Below are positions 1 through 8,307 of a stretch of DNA of 48,027 nt, piece by piece (the first letter of the stretch is position 1; each line of letters starts with the position of its first letter). The stretch is taken from the NCBI GenBank assembly GCA_016213755.1, contig JACQZT010000152.1, positions 1 through 48,027 of the forward strand. The letters are read 5' to 3'. Below the pieces are notes generated by a model, which was not told the origin of the DNA, made no database searches, and saw only the letters and a list, made by a program, of their open reading frames with translations. The translations under genes were made by a program, and so were the position numbers. Source of the stretch: Acidobacteriota bacterium (lineage in GTDB: Bacteria; Acidobacteriota; Terriglobia; Bryobacterales; Bryobacteraceae).

Positions 1-486
1 CACGGCCGGATCGAGCAGTGCCAGGGAAAACGGGTTCCGCGCCAGCACGGGCAGGTTGTCCAGCATCTTTCGGTCCACCGTCACCGACATCGTGCTGGTG
101 TTGAATTGGAGAGCGACAGCGGCGCCCGTAACCTCAACCCTCTGGCTCAACGAACCGACCTGGAGCGCCACGTCCACCGTGACGTCTCCCCGCACCTGCA
201 CCACGATGCCTTTTTCCACGTGACTCCCGAATCCGGCGCGCTCGACCGCGAGGTTATAGGTTCCGGGCTCGACGAAATCGAACATGTACTGGCCGGTGGC
301 GCTGGAAAGCCGGACGGTTTCCACACCGGTGGCCGCATTCGCCAGAGTCACCTTGGCTCCGGCAACCGACGCCTGGCTTGAGTCGGTGATGGTTCCCTGC
401 ACCTTGGCCCGGTAATCCTGTGCGCCCAGAACGTAAGCAAGCAGGATAGCGAGCGGAAGAATTCCCCAACGGGCTGCGACTTTCAT
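1..486 (-). CDS. TonB-dependent receptor with carboxypeptidase-regulatory-like domain, N-terminal fragment
   Basis: Only the first 162 codons are present; the gene runs off the left edge with no stop. The ATG at 486 opens a typical signal peptide (MKVAARWGILPLAILLAYVLGA), cleaved just before QDYRAK. It is followed by a Cna-B/carboxypeptidase-regulatory-like beta-sandwich (roughly residues 28-110, with VQGTITDSSQASVAGAKVTL and a PGTYNLAVERAGF turn). The linker TVDRKMLDNLPVLARNPFSL marks the start of the plug region. This is the layout of the large Oar-like acidobacterial outer-membrane receptors also seen at 12529-16200, 20459-23890 and 34599-38117, so the full protein is probably 1000-1200 residues and takes up oligosaccharides or other large substrates. 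The substrate cannot be read from this fragment. The 142 bp upstream hold nothing I recognise. Confidence 0.85.
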   Translation of the reverse strand, partial: MKVAARWGILPLAILLAYVLGAQDYRAKVQGTITDSSQASVAGAKVTLANAATGVETVRLSSATGQYMFDFVEPGTYNLAVERAGFGSHVEKGIVVQVRGDVTVDVALQVGSLSQRVEVTGAAVALQFNTSTMSVTVDRKMLDNLPVLARNPFSLALLDPAV

Positions 487-628
487 GGCTGACTCCCTGG
501 GATGGCGACGACTGTGGAAGGACAGACGGAGATCACGCCGAGCTCGCGGTGAAGGACGTGACCCGCCATGCGCACCTATCTCCGGAAACGCAATCTGTCC
601 AGGACCACTATACACCCGCGGCGGATCT

Positions 629-1159
629 TCAGCCTCCGGGCGCCCGCGGCGAAGCGGTGGTGTACCTGACCTGACCGAAATCTCCGATATCCAGGTTGTA
701 TCTTTTCCAGTACGCCTCGCGCGGCTCGAGGCGGTCGCCCGTTTGAGCCAGGAGCGAGCGAAGCTGGCGCGCGAGCCCGGCCTGAAGTCCGGCCAGCGCG
801 GGGCGGTTGATGAGGTCGGTCGTCTGGAACGGGTCCTGGCGGTTGTCGAACAGGTGCAAGGGTCCCTGAAGCGTTTCCACGTACGTATGTGTCGCGCTGC
901 GGACGCCGCGCCATTCGGGGTAGTCGTACGCCTGACGCGCGAAAGGCATGTAGCCCGCGATAAGCGATGCCCGGCCCGCCGCGGCGCGCCCCGCGAACAC
1001 GCCGGAGAGGTCGCGTCCCTGGACGCTCTTGGGGGGCGCAATACCGGCCAGAGACAACAGGGTCGGCATCACGTCCACGGCGTCCACCAGCGTATCTGGG
1101 GCCAGGCCCGCCCGCACCCGCCGGGGATAACGCGGCACGAACGGCCGGCAACGGTGCAG
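629..1159 (-). pseudogene. Sulfatase, C-terminal remnant
   Basis: About 175 residues match the C-terminal third of arylsulfatase-A-type sulfatases: VPRYPRRVRAG, then DTLVDAVDVMPTLLSLAGI, then an WRGVRSATHTYVET strand and the LHLFDNRQDPFQTTDL closing element. The family is normally 450-550 residues, and its catalytic CxPSR formylglycine site and metal ligands lie in the missing N-terminal part. The frame is closed by a TGA at 1160-1162, and the stop of the neighbouring effector-like gene lies only about 75 bp further upstream. The head of the gene is therefore gone rather than frameshifted nearby. The internal GTG at 1138 has no convincing ribosome binding site. I read this as a decayed gene cut by the rearrangement that placed the 1.2-11.8 kb cassette here. 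Confidence 0.75.
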
Positions 1160-1235
1160 TCATATCAAAGGCATCATAGCGCGAGTCCCGTCATCCGTCT
1201 CTGCGACCTCGACCGGCTGGGCTGGCTTTTGAACA

Positions 1236-3425
1236 CTACCCCAGCGCCAGTTGCATCAGCAGCACAATGGGATGGTAGTGGCAGACCGCGTCCGGGCCGG
1301 GAAGGGGACTCGCCGCGTTTACGCCGGCCCACCAGCAGTACTCGTTCATGTCGTCTCCGAGTCTGTCGCGGTCGGCGTCTTTCATGAATGAAAACACCTG
1401 GGCGGTCCGCAAGGCGGCTTTCCAATTCACTCCCCACATGCAAGGCGCCCTTAACATGGTGTTGCGCCACGCCGCCTGGCAGACATCCGCTCCGTCCTTC
1501 TTTATGTCCATGTCGAGCCACACGTCCGAGGGCAAGGCGCCGGAAAGATCGTTCGCCTTTAACCGGAGGGTGATGAGCTTGCGGTCGGCTACCTGCGTCA
1601 AACCGGCGGCGGCCAGTTCCGCCAAATCTCCCCCCAGCGGCAAAGGCTGCCCGGAGAAGGTCTCGAGGTGGACAAACGCGCCCTCGGCGCCCGCGGCGGC
1701 GTCCGTCGGGGGGGCCGCAACCTGGCCTATCAATTCACCCGCGTGAACGGGAATCGGATTGGCCAGCCCGATCACATCCGTGCCCGCGATCTGGCCGGCC
1801 AAGGCGGCATCCGGGGCGAACCGCTGGGAGAGAACGTTCTTGGCTCTTATGCGGTAGATATACGTATCGGCGGGCGCGGCCAGCGGCAGGACCTCGGAAT
1901 CCTCCAGCGCGCTGTCGTCGAGAGGGGCGGGGGCCGCCCTCGGGTCCACCGCCACCGCCCCCGCCTGGAGTTCCGCCCAGTCCCTCGGCCCCAGGCCCTG
2001 GTCGTGCCCGGCCACCGGAACCAGCCGGCTCGTGTTGTTCGCCACGACTCGGCGAAAGAAGGGGCAGGGAAACACGGCGATGGCGTGGTCCTTGGTGCGG
2101 AGGTACAGCTTTCTGCGCCAAGGCACGGCGGAGTTCGCCGCCGCGGGACCGTTGTCCAGGTGCATGTAGAGGCTGAAGAAGCGGCTGTTCTTCCAACTGT
2201 GGCGCAGCAGCGCGAAATTGCGCGAACCGAAAGCTTTGGCCGTCTCGGCTTCATTCAGGCGGCAGCCCACCAATTCTCCGTCGGCGATGGCCCGCACCTC
2301 CGTGCCCGCCGCCGCATAGAGGTGGATGCCGCCGTGCCAGATTCTCGACGCGCCTGCCGGGTAGCGGCCTCCGCGGTGGCTCTCGGTGTTGAGGTAGAAA
2401 GGTGCGGTAGGCGCCAGCCTCGGGTTCAGTCCCTGGCCCAGGTCCATGGGGAAGGAATAGACGGGCAGTTTTCCCGGAAAGACCGGCCGGACGCTGGCGG
2501 TAAACGTCTGGACGAACTCGTCCTCCTCGCGCCCCCGCCGCCGCACCGTGCTAACATGCACTGCCCGCGTTGCGGGCGAGGGGCCATCGAAGTCGGCGCC
2601 CGCCACAGTCACCCGGTCGGGCTCCTGCCAGCGCAACTGGAAGCCGCAGACGCGCACGGCGTTGTCGCGGATACCGGCGCACACCGCACAGGGAGTGTTG
2701 GGGGCCAGCCCGGCATGGTTACAGGCCCCGCCGGCTAACTCGACGGACTTGCCGAAATGGAATGTGGCCCGGCGGTGGCGCCAGCGGCGGGCGTCGGTGT
2801 GGTTGTAGTTGTCCGTCCAGCAGCGGTAGCCGGACTCCACATGGATCGCATTCAGCGCCAGCCGGCGCATCATGCCGCGCAAGGCCCAGAGGAGGGCCTT
2901 GTCTATTCCCGGGTACTCCTTCATGTCGTAGATGTCCAGGTTGTCGGGATCGAGCACCGTCCCATCCGGCAGCTTCTTCCCGGACAGAAGGAAATTGCCC
3001 GCCTGGCGGCCCTTGCCGAAGCCCGTACACTGGCCGGTGTCGGGGTCGTGGTCGGTGCAACGGCACCGCAACGGGGGCCTGTTCTTGCCGGCGGCGCACG
3101 GGCAGCGCATGGTCTCCACCAGCACGGGCCAGCGCGCGGCCTCCCGGTCGAGTTCACGGAAGACAGTCGCATCCACCACTCCGGTAAGGGGCAGGCCCGC
3201 CGCCGCCTGAAACCGCTTCACTGCGTCGTGCGTGGCGCGGTCGAAGCTGCCGGTGACGCGCACCGGCATCAAGGGTGCGCCGATGCCGGCTCTATCCGTC
3301 CCAGAGCCCCAGGCGATGAGCTTGATCTGCAACTCCCAGACATCGCGCCCCTTGCATTCGGGAACCAGTTGCATTTCGCGTTCGCCGTAGACATGGTCCG
3401 CGGGCCGTTTGATGGCTGCTGCCAT
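1236..3425 (-). CDS. Putative peptidoglycan hydrolase: PG-binding, M15-like and M23-like regions (candidate secretion-system effector)
   Basis: 729 residues, no signal peptide. The ATG at 3425 follows AAGGAG and lies 9 bp after the preceding gene's stop. Residues about 25-95 form a PG_binding_1 domain (VTGSFDRATHDAVKRFQAAA, then GLPLTGVVDATVF). A cysteine-rich loop (residues 108-133, CPC...CRC...C) follows. Residues 195-230 resemble an M15-type carboxypeptidase core (HVESGYRC ... TFHFGKSVEL). From residue 360 an M23/LytM-like fold appears: WHGGIHLYAAAGTEVRAIAD, a YMHL strand near H422, and FVHLETF around H586. Known M23 zinc ligands are H and D of HxxxD and the last H of HLHFE; here they would be H364, H368 (Asp replaced by His) and H586, with an unusually long insert between. 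A wall-targeting enzyme without a signal peptide, near a DUF4123 gene, fits a type VI-delivered effector. Catalytic activity is not certain. Confidence 0.65.
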   Translation of the reverse strand: MAAAIKRPADHVYGEREMQLVPECKGRDVWELQIKLIAWGSGTDRAGIGAPLMPVRVTGSFDRATHDAVKRFQAAAGLPLTGVVDATVFRELDREAARWPVLVETMRCPCAAGKNRPPLRCRCTDHDPDTGQCTGFGKGRQAGNFLLSGKKLPDGTVLDPDNLDIYDMKEYPGIDKALLWALRGMMRRLALNAIHVESGYRCWTDNYNHTDARRWRHRRATFHFGKSVELAGGACNHAGLAPNTPCAVCAGIRDNAVRVCGFQLRWQEPDRVTVAGADFDGPSPATRAVHVSTVRRRGREEDEFVQTFTASVRPVFPGKLPVYSFPMDLGQGLNPRLAPTAPFYLNTESHRGGRYPAGASRIWHGGIHLYAAAGTEVRAIADGELVGCRLNEAETAKAFGSRNFALLRHSWKNSRFFSLYMHLDNGPAAANSAVPWRRKLYLRTKDHAIAVFPCPFFRRVVANNTSRLVPVAGHDQGLGPRDWAELQAGAVAVDPRAAPAPLDDSALEDSEVLPLAAPADTYIYRIRAKNVLSQRFAPDAALAGQIAGTDVIGLANPIPVHAGELIGQVAAPPTDAAAGAEGAFVHLETFSGQPLPLGGDLAELAAAGLTQVADRKLITLRLKANDLSGALPSDVWLDMDIKKDGADVCQAAWRNTMLRAPCMWGVNWKAALRTAQVFSFMKDADRDRLGDDMNEYCWWAGVNAASPLPGPDAVCHYHPIVLLMQLALG

Positions 3426-3434
3426 ACGCGCTCC

Positions 3435-5012
3435 TTAACGCTCGCTCTGGCCGCCGAAGAAAAGCCGTCCCCGGGAGGTGAAGCAGGCTAGAGTGAGGTT
3501 CCTGAAGTTGGCGCTGACGTGCGGGAACAGAGCGGGCGAGCCCGCGCCATCGCGCAACTTCGCCAGGGACCCGCCGGCGGGTCCGGCGCGAAAAGCACCC
3601 TGCTCGTCCACCAGGGCGATCCAAAGCCCGCCGCCGGGGGCCGCCTCCAGTTGCAGTTGCACCGCCCGGAGCGCTCGCGCGGCGGGCGCCACCGGCCACC
3701 CAGGCATGGGATGCGGTTCGCCGGCGGCCGGAGGGCCCTGAAGCGGTAACCGCACCATTGCCAATCGGTCTGGAAGGCGGCGGCCGCCTTCGAGCGCCAT
3801 GAAAACATCCGCCTCGCTGGTCACCGCCAGAGCCAGCACCTCGTTTGGGGTGGTATACACCGTGCGCGCCGCCACGGCCACTTTCCCGTTCTCCCAGACA
3901 TCCAGCCGGATCAGCCGCGCTTGCTTGCCGTTATCCGCCGCCAGCAGCAGCGCTATGGGCTGTTCCATCCCGAAGGCGCAGGCGGCCAGCTTCGGTTCTT
4001 CGGCCAGCCGGACCAGCCAGGGTTTGGGCGGAGCGGCCGCGCCCGCGTGTACCACCGCCCCGGCCAGCGCAAAACCATCGCGGGTCTTGCCGGTGGCCAG
4101 GAAGACCGCGTGGCCGCGGTCCGGGAACCTTGGTACGGGTACGGGTTCGGCCAGCGGAAATCCGAAGGCTCCGCTGCGCCACTGCGGAGAGGTGAAGGCA
4201 TGACGGATGAGTTCCGCGCGCCCATCCCAGACCACCGCTACCCAGCCTTGGCGCGTGAGCGGGGCGCCGGGCGCATATCCGCCCACCGCCACCCGTGCGC
4301 CGTGAGGAAAGTCGCCGCAAGGGGTGGCGCCCTGCCCGGCCATGCCGTACCCGGTCAAGGCGGACTGGCGCACCAGCAGGCGCGGGGATTTGCCGGGGCT
4401 GCCGTCGGCCGCCAGCCAGGCGGTCACGGTGGCCGAGCGCAGGGCGGAATCGTAGCCCGCGGCGGCGCTCTCGACCCGCGCATCCACGACGGAGAACGGC
4501 AGCCGATTGGAGGTTACATCCACTCCCTCGGCCACCCTGTGAGTGGCTGCGACGGCATAGTTGCCGGCAGGCAGGGGAGGGCTGTAGGTCCACAGATTGT
4601 GGTCGTCGGACATGGCTTTGCCCGGCGGCAGCGTGCTGGTGAGGGGCGGGCCGATGGACCTGCGGCTCATATCTCCCACCAGCCGCTGCTTTCGGGCGTA
4701 CGGGTCATATCTGCCCAGCGCCGCTCCGCGGGCGTCGTAAAGCTGAAGCACCGGCGTGAAGATGTTGTTCTGCAAATCTACGACGGTTTGCGCCGCCTGG
4801 CTCCGGTTGACCAGTTCCAGGTGGAACTCGGCGCTTTGCTCGGGATAGAGGGGCGCGCCCTGCCAGTCTCTCCAGCCGATCCGCAGTTCGAGATCCTTCG
4901 CATCTGCCGGCAAGTTAACCTCCCTTTTCCGCTCGGCGGTGTAACCCGCCGCCAGCGCCGCCGCGACCACGGCGGCTAGGTTCAGAACAAGTCCGGATGC
5001 TGCCAGGCGCAT
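3435..5012 (-). CDS. Exported or membrane-anchored beta-rich protein of unknown function (candidate immunity or accessory protein)
   Basis: I do not recognise a family. The ATG at 5012 follows GGAGG and overlaps the upstream gene by 31 bp, implying translational coupling; the further in-frame ATG at 5063 would place 17 unlikely residues before the signal. The product (525 aa) begins with a signal peptide or anchor (MRLAASGLVLNLAAVVAAAL), so it acts in the periplasm or at its membrane face. Residues about 30-190 look like Ig/CARDB-type beta sandwiches (SAEFHLELVNRSQAAQTVV; LPAGNYAVAATHRV). The second half contains repeated short strands with W and G turns that could form a propeller. It sits between two genes for putative cell-wall or protein-degrading enzymes that lack signal peptides, the arrangement expected of a periplasmic immunity protein. 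It is large for that role, so an accessory function is equally possible. Confidence 0.6.
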   Translation of the reverse strand: MRLAASGLVLNLAAVVAAALAAGYTAERKREVNLPADAKDLELRIGWRDWQGAPLYPEQSAEFHLELVNRSQAAQTVVDLQNNIFTPVLQLYDARGAALGRYDPYARKQRLVGDMSRRSIGPPLTSTLPPGKAMSDDHNLWTYSPPLPAGNYAVAATHRVAEGVDVTSNRLPFSVVDARVESAAAGYDSALRSATVTAWLAADGSPGKSPRLLVRQSALTGYGMAGQGATPCGDFPHGARVAVGGYAPGAPLTRQGWVAVVWDGRAELIRHAFTSPQWRSGAFGFPLAEPVPVPRFPDRGHAVFLATGKTRDGFALAGAVVHAGAAAPPKPWLVRLAEEPKLAACAFGMEQPIALLLAADNGKQARLIRLDVWENGKVAVAARTVYTTPNEVLALAVTSEADVFMALEGGRRLPDRLAMVRLPLQGPPAAGEPHPMPGWPVAPAARALRAVQLQLEAAPGGGLWIALVDEQGAFRAGPAGGSLAKLRDGAGSPALFPHVSANFRNLTLACFTSRGRLFFGGQSER

Positions 5013-8000
5013 GGCAACACGTCCTCCCTCCAACCGCGCAGCTTGAGCATGCACTTGGCGCACGGATCGCCCACCACCCGAGGCGCCTGGAAGAGAATGC
5101 AGGGATTGGGGTTGACGGCCCCGGCGGCCGCCTGAAACGGGTTCGGCAGCGGCGCTGGGACGACGTCCGGCCAGCCGGTGTCCCTGGCGCCCGCACCGGC
5201 TGCGGCGACGGGCGCCGGAGGGCCGGCGGGCCGCAGAATCGCGCCCGATGTGAAGGTGTAGCTCATGAGGCAGGCGTCCTGGTTGAGATCGTGGTGCTTC
5301 CAGGCGAAGTTGCCGGAAACGAAATGTACCAGGTGGACGGAGTGGCCCATCTCATGGGCGAAAGTATTGCCAATCACGGCAGTGCGGAAAAACGATTGTC
5401 CGCTCCCCTTGCAGAAGCCCGCTGTATCCACGTTCGAGAATTGCGGCGCGTAAAACCCCGCGTTGTAGCCGATCCAGTAGCCGGGCTCGTGATAAGAAGG
5501 CCAGCGCACCACGTTCATCGTGCGTGGTTCTGCGTTCGGCGGAGTGAGCGCATCTAGAATGGCGTAGGCGGCCTGATCCCACCAGCCTTCGACCCAGTCG
5601 GAGTACGCGCCGGCCGTGTACCGCGGAATGGCTGCCACGCCGGCGGGAAGGGCCTGGTCCGCCGCTGCCGCCCCCCCAGCATGGGTGAGGTCGTGCCCCT
5701 GAATGGCGGCGGCGACCACGGCTCCCGCGGCGGCCGTGAGCGTGCCGACGGGCAAGGCGCGAATCGTGTTGGTCGCCACGTTGACGCGGTTGGCCGGAAT
5801 TCCCGCCGGCAGTTGCTCGCGGTAAGAGTCCCACTGCACGAAACAGTTGGTGATGGCGGCGCTGTTGTTGAGCGGTACCCGGCCGGGCCAGGTATTCTCG
5901 GCGGTATTGTGGGCCGTGCGGTACTTGTCCAGGTCCGCGTCCTTGTGACAGTCTTTGCCGGCGGGGGGGACTGGCACGGTCCATTCGTTGAAGGCCAGTT
6001 GCAGGAGGGCGTTCATGGCCGTCATGTCCATGTTCACGCCGTCGCCGCGGTAGCGCCTGGCGGCCGTGCCAACAGCCGCCTCCGCGGGGCATCCCACACC
6101 GGCCGGCAGGCCTTGCGTGCCTGGGTCCGGCAGGCGGTACGAGCCGGCGATCTCCATCCAGCGCCAGACCGTCAGGTCGCCGGTCGCCGCCTCCCGTCTG
6201 GGCGTCTCGTCTATGAAGCCGAAACCGCGGTGGTAGGCTTCGCGTTCCACCCACGCACGCAGGACGTACCCGTCGCCCGCAATGAAGGAGGGCGAGAACA
6301 GGAAGCCCGCCAAGCCCCGCTTGTCCCCGGAGAGCATCGCAATGGTCTCTACCCGCTCCTGGTCCGGATCGGCGGCCGCATCCGGTCTCAAAACCACCCA
6401 CTCCGCGAATGGGAAGGAATCCGCTTTCCCGACAATAGGCTCGGTCCCGGCGCCCGCGGCGGAGTAGTCGCTGCGGAAGAGATGGTTGGGGCCGGATCCC
6501 CGGATGCCGCCGTAGTGCGCGTGGCAGTTGATGCCCGGGGGGTAGCGGTTCCAGTTGGCCACTTGATCTGCCGCCGCGGCGGCGGAATCGATGCGCGTGA
6601 TCCACAGCACGTCCCCGGCCCTGGCCAGCCCCGGGCGGAGGCGGATCTGGGAGGCGGCCGCGACCCCCGCCGCTGGAGGGAGTTCCCGGTAGTCCCGGGT
6701 TTCGTCGTTCAGTTCGTTGTCGTCGGTTCGCGCACTCAAGACGAGCTTGGTGCGATTCAGATAGACGCTCAGTTCGTTGTTGCCCCGGACGTAGCCGAAG
6801 GTCGGGTCGAAGGCGGAGACGTCGTAGTCCTGGACGGCGATGTTAGTGATCTCGAAGCACGCCTGCCAGTAGGGGAATTGCGGATTGGCGCCGTCGTTGG
6901 CGGGCGCGTTGTGCGCGCCGCGCTTGACCTTGAGAACTGCGTTGCGCCAGTAAATCTGGCGCGGGTTCAGCCCGCCTCCGGCCCTGGCTCCAACAAGGTT
7001 GGCGTTCCAGAAGTCGTCGGCCAGGGGCTCGACGCGCGCGGGTCCCACGGCTTCCGGCTCGAACAGCCCGAGTGTGGCGGGGTCGGTGTTTTTCGCCTGC
7101 ACCTGGCTGCGCAGCCGCAGTTCCACCTCAATGGGGATTTCCGGGCGGCTGTAATACGCCGCGTCGATGGCGTGCTTGGTGCGCCCGGCGCCGCCGGGAC
7201 CCGCCGGGGGGGCGCCGTTCGCCTCGAGGTAATCGTTTGTGATCAGCAAGCCGCCTTGATCCAGGGCTTCCCCGCTGCGATAGTGCCGCGCCATCGGGAT
7301 GCGGATGCGGCCATGCTCACTGGCGGCAGGCAGGCGGCCGGACTGGTTCGCGGGGAAGTCCCCGTCGGCGCCGGCCGGCTCCACTTTCAGCGCGCTGGCC
7401 AGCTTGTACCGCTCTTCGCCGGTGGATTCCTCGAGATTCTGCTGCACCCGGATGCGGACGCTTTGGATTGCCACTTCGAACGGCGCTTCGGCGATGGCGA
7501 CTTTCCCCGCCCCTTCGCCGTAGGGATCCTTGACCGATCCGGAATCCGGACCGACGATGATGCGCAGCCGGTAAGGGCTGAACTCGGGGGTGATGTACTT
7601 GTCGTCCAGAAGGCCCGCTTCCGCCTCGCCGTCCCAGGTGTTCCATTGGGCCGCGGCGTTCTTGTTGGGACTGAACTTCTCATAGTAGAGCGGCTCGGAT
7701 GGCTTACCCGGATAGCGCTCCCCCCAAATCTCGAACCGGCCCGCCTCGGCGCTCTCGCCGGCATCGTCCACCCTGTAGTTGACCATGAACTTTTCCTGCT
7801 TGGGGACGAAGGCGGCGTTTACAGCCGTAATGGTGACGTTGCATCCTTTCAGTGTGAGGTTGGGGGAGCGGGCGCCCAGGATGGCCACCACGCCGAGATG
7901 CCCATTGGCGGATTTGGGCTTATCCCTCACCACGGCCTCAAACTGGAGTACGTGCTTGCCAAGCAAGTTCGGCGCCGTCCAGTAGACCCAGGTCTTGCCC

Positions 8001-8179
8001 GGTTTGGCCTGCGCCACGTCGATGAGTTCCTGGTTTTCAAAGATGCGAAACTCTACAACCTGGGGGGCTGTCACCCAAGGCGCCTCCACCTGCAAGGTGA
8101 GTTCATCGCCCGCGTTGGCCTCCGCGGCGGACCAGGAGGGCTTTTGGAGTTCGTACTTCTCCACCGTGAGCTTGATCAT
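4982..8179 (-). CDS. Large metzincin-like zinc metallopeptidase with N-terminal beta-sandwich modules (candidate effector)
   Basis: 1065 residues, first gene of the 8179-to-1236 operon, no signal peptide. The ATG at 8179 follows GGAAGG. The catalytic signature is near the C-terminus: HEMGHSVHLVH with H942, E943, H946 and H952, which is HExxHxxxxxH, followed 20 residues later by CLMSY with M972, the pattern of a metzincin Met-turn. The usual Gly at position 8 of the metzincin motif is His here. The first 130 residues carry two Ig-like modules (APWVTAPQVVEFRIFENQEL; LTLKGCNVTITAVNAAFVP), and the centre is a long unrecognised region. A C-terminal CAKCMLKLRGW may bind metal or form disulfides. 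Metzincins cleave peptides with a His3-bound zinc. Absence of an export signal in a protease of this size, and its neighbours, suggest delivery by a contractile secretion apparatus; that is inference. Confidence 0.65.
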   Translation of the reverse strand: MIKLTVEKYELQKPSWSAAEANAGDELTLQVEAPWVTAPQVVEFRIFENQELIDVAQAKPGKTWVYWTAPNLLGKHVLQFEAVVRDKPKSANGHLGVVAILGARSPNLTLKGCNVTITAVNAAFVPKQEKFMVNYRVDDAGESAEAGRFEIWGERYPGKPSEPLYYEKFSPNKNAAAQWNTWDGEAEAGLLDDKYITPEFSPYRLRIIVGPDSGSVKDPYGEGAGKVAIAEAPFEVAIQSVRIRVQQNLEESTGEERYKLASALKVEPAGADGDFPANQSGRLPAASEHGRIRIPMARHYRSGEALDQGGLLITNDYLEANGAPPAGPGGAGRTKHAIDAAYYSRPEIPIEVELRLRSQVQAKNTDPATLGLFEPEAVGPARVEPLADDFWNANLVGARAGGGLNPRQIYWRNAVLKVKRGAHNAPANDGANPQFPYWQACFEITNIAVQDYDVSAFDPTFGYVRGNNELSVYLNRTKLVLSARTDDNELNDETRDYRELPPAAGVAAASQIRLRPGLARAGDVLWITRIDSAAAAADQVANWNRYPPGINCHAHYGGIRGSGPNHLFRSDYSAAGAGTEPIVGKADSFPFAEWVVLRPDAAADPDQERVETIAMLSGDKRGLAGFLFSPSFIAGDGYVLRAWVEREAYHRGFGFIDETPRREAATGDLTVWRWMEIAGSYRLPDPGTQGLPAGVGCPAEAAVGTAARRYRGDGVNMDMTAMNALLQLAFNEWTVPVPPAGKDCHKDADLDKYRTAHNTAENTWPGRVPLNNSAAITNCFVQWDSYREQLPAGIPANRVNVATNTIRALPVGTLTAAAGAVVAAAIQGHDLTHAGGAAAADQALPAGVAAIPRYTAGAYSDWVEGWWDQAAYAILDALTPPNAEPRTMNVVRWPSYHEPGYWIGYNAGFYAPQFSNVDTAGFCKGSGQSFFRTAVIGNTFAHEMGHSVHLVHFVSGNFAWKHHDLNQDACLMSYTFTSGAILRPAGPPAPVAAAGAGARDTGWPDVVPAPLPNPFQAAAGAVNPNPCILFQAPRVVGDPCAKCMLKLRGWREDVLPCAWQHPDLF

Positions 8180-8220
8180 GCGGCTCTGCCTTCCGTGTCC
8201 TCCAGAGGGCGTATGAGTGC

Positions 8221-8249
8221 AGTTTGCCGCCTGTGTATCGCTCTGTCAA
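8221..8249 (-). promoter_or_regulatory. Candidate sigma-70 promoter for the 8179-to-1236 operon
   Basis: On the minus strand a perfect TTGACA (8244-8249) is followed after 17 bp by CAAACT (8221-8226), a weak -10 with 3 of 6 consensus bases. Transcription would start near 8214, about 35 nt before the ATG at 8179. The -35 is convincing, the -10 is not. Confidence 0.35.
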
Positions 8250-8267
8250 TACCTTTGAGCACGCACC

Positions 8268-8296
8268 TTGATTTTCAGGCCTGAATCGTCCACAAT
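8268..8296 (+). promoter_or_regulatory. Candidate promoter with embedded 12-bp palindrome, plus-strand cassette operon
   Basis: TTGATT (8268-8273), a 17-bp spacer and CACAAT (8291-8296) each match 4 of 6 consensus bases. The spacer holds the perfect palindrome TTCAGGCCTGAA (8274-8285), placed where a repressor could block polymerase. The start codon at 8308 is only 11 bp downstream with no clear Shine-Dalgarno sequence, so the mRNA would be nearly leaderless. That weakens the call. Confidence 0.25.
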
Positions 8297-8307
8297 GAAT
8301 CGGCGCC

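Noticed and set aside
485-1387. A 300-codon plus-strand frame over the sulfatase remnant
   Set aside because: Low-complexity Arg/Gly shadow frame; the opposite strand carries clear sulfatase sequence.
5681-8284. An 867-codon open frame on the plus strand antisense to the metzincin-like gene
   Set aside because: High GC leaves the antisense frames open. It has no domain, its composition is Gly/Arg/Val/His-rich, and the opposite strand encodes a protein with clear motifs and a ribosome binding site.
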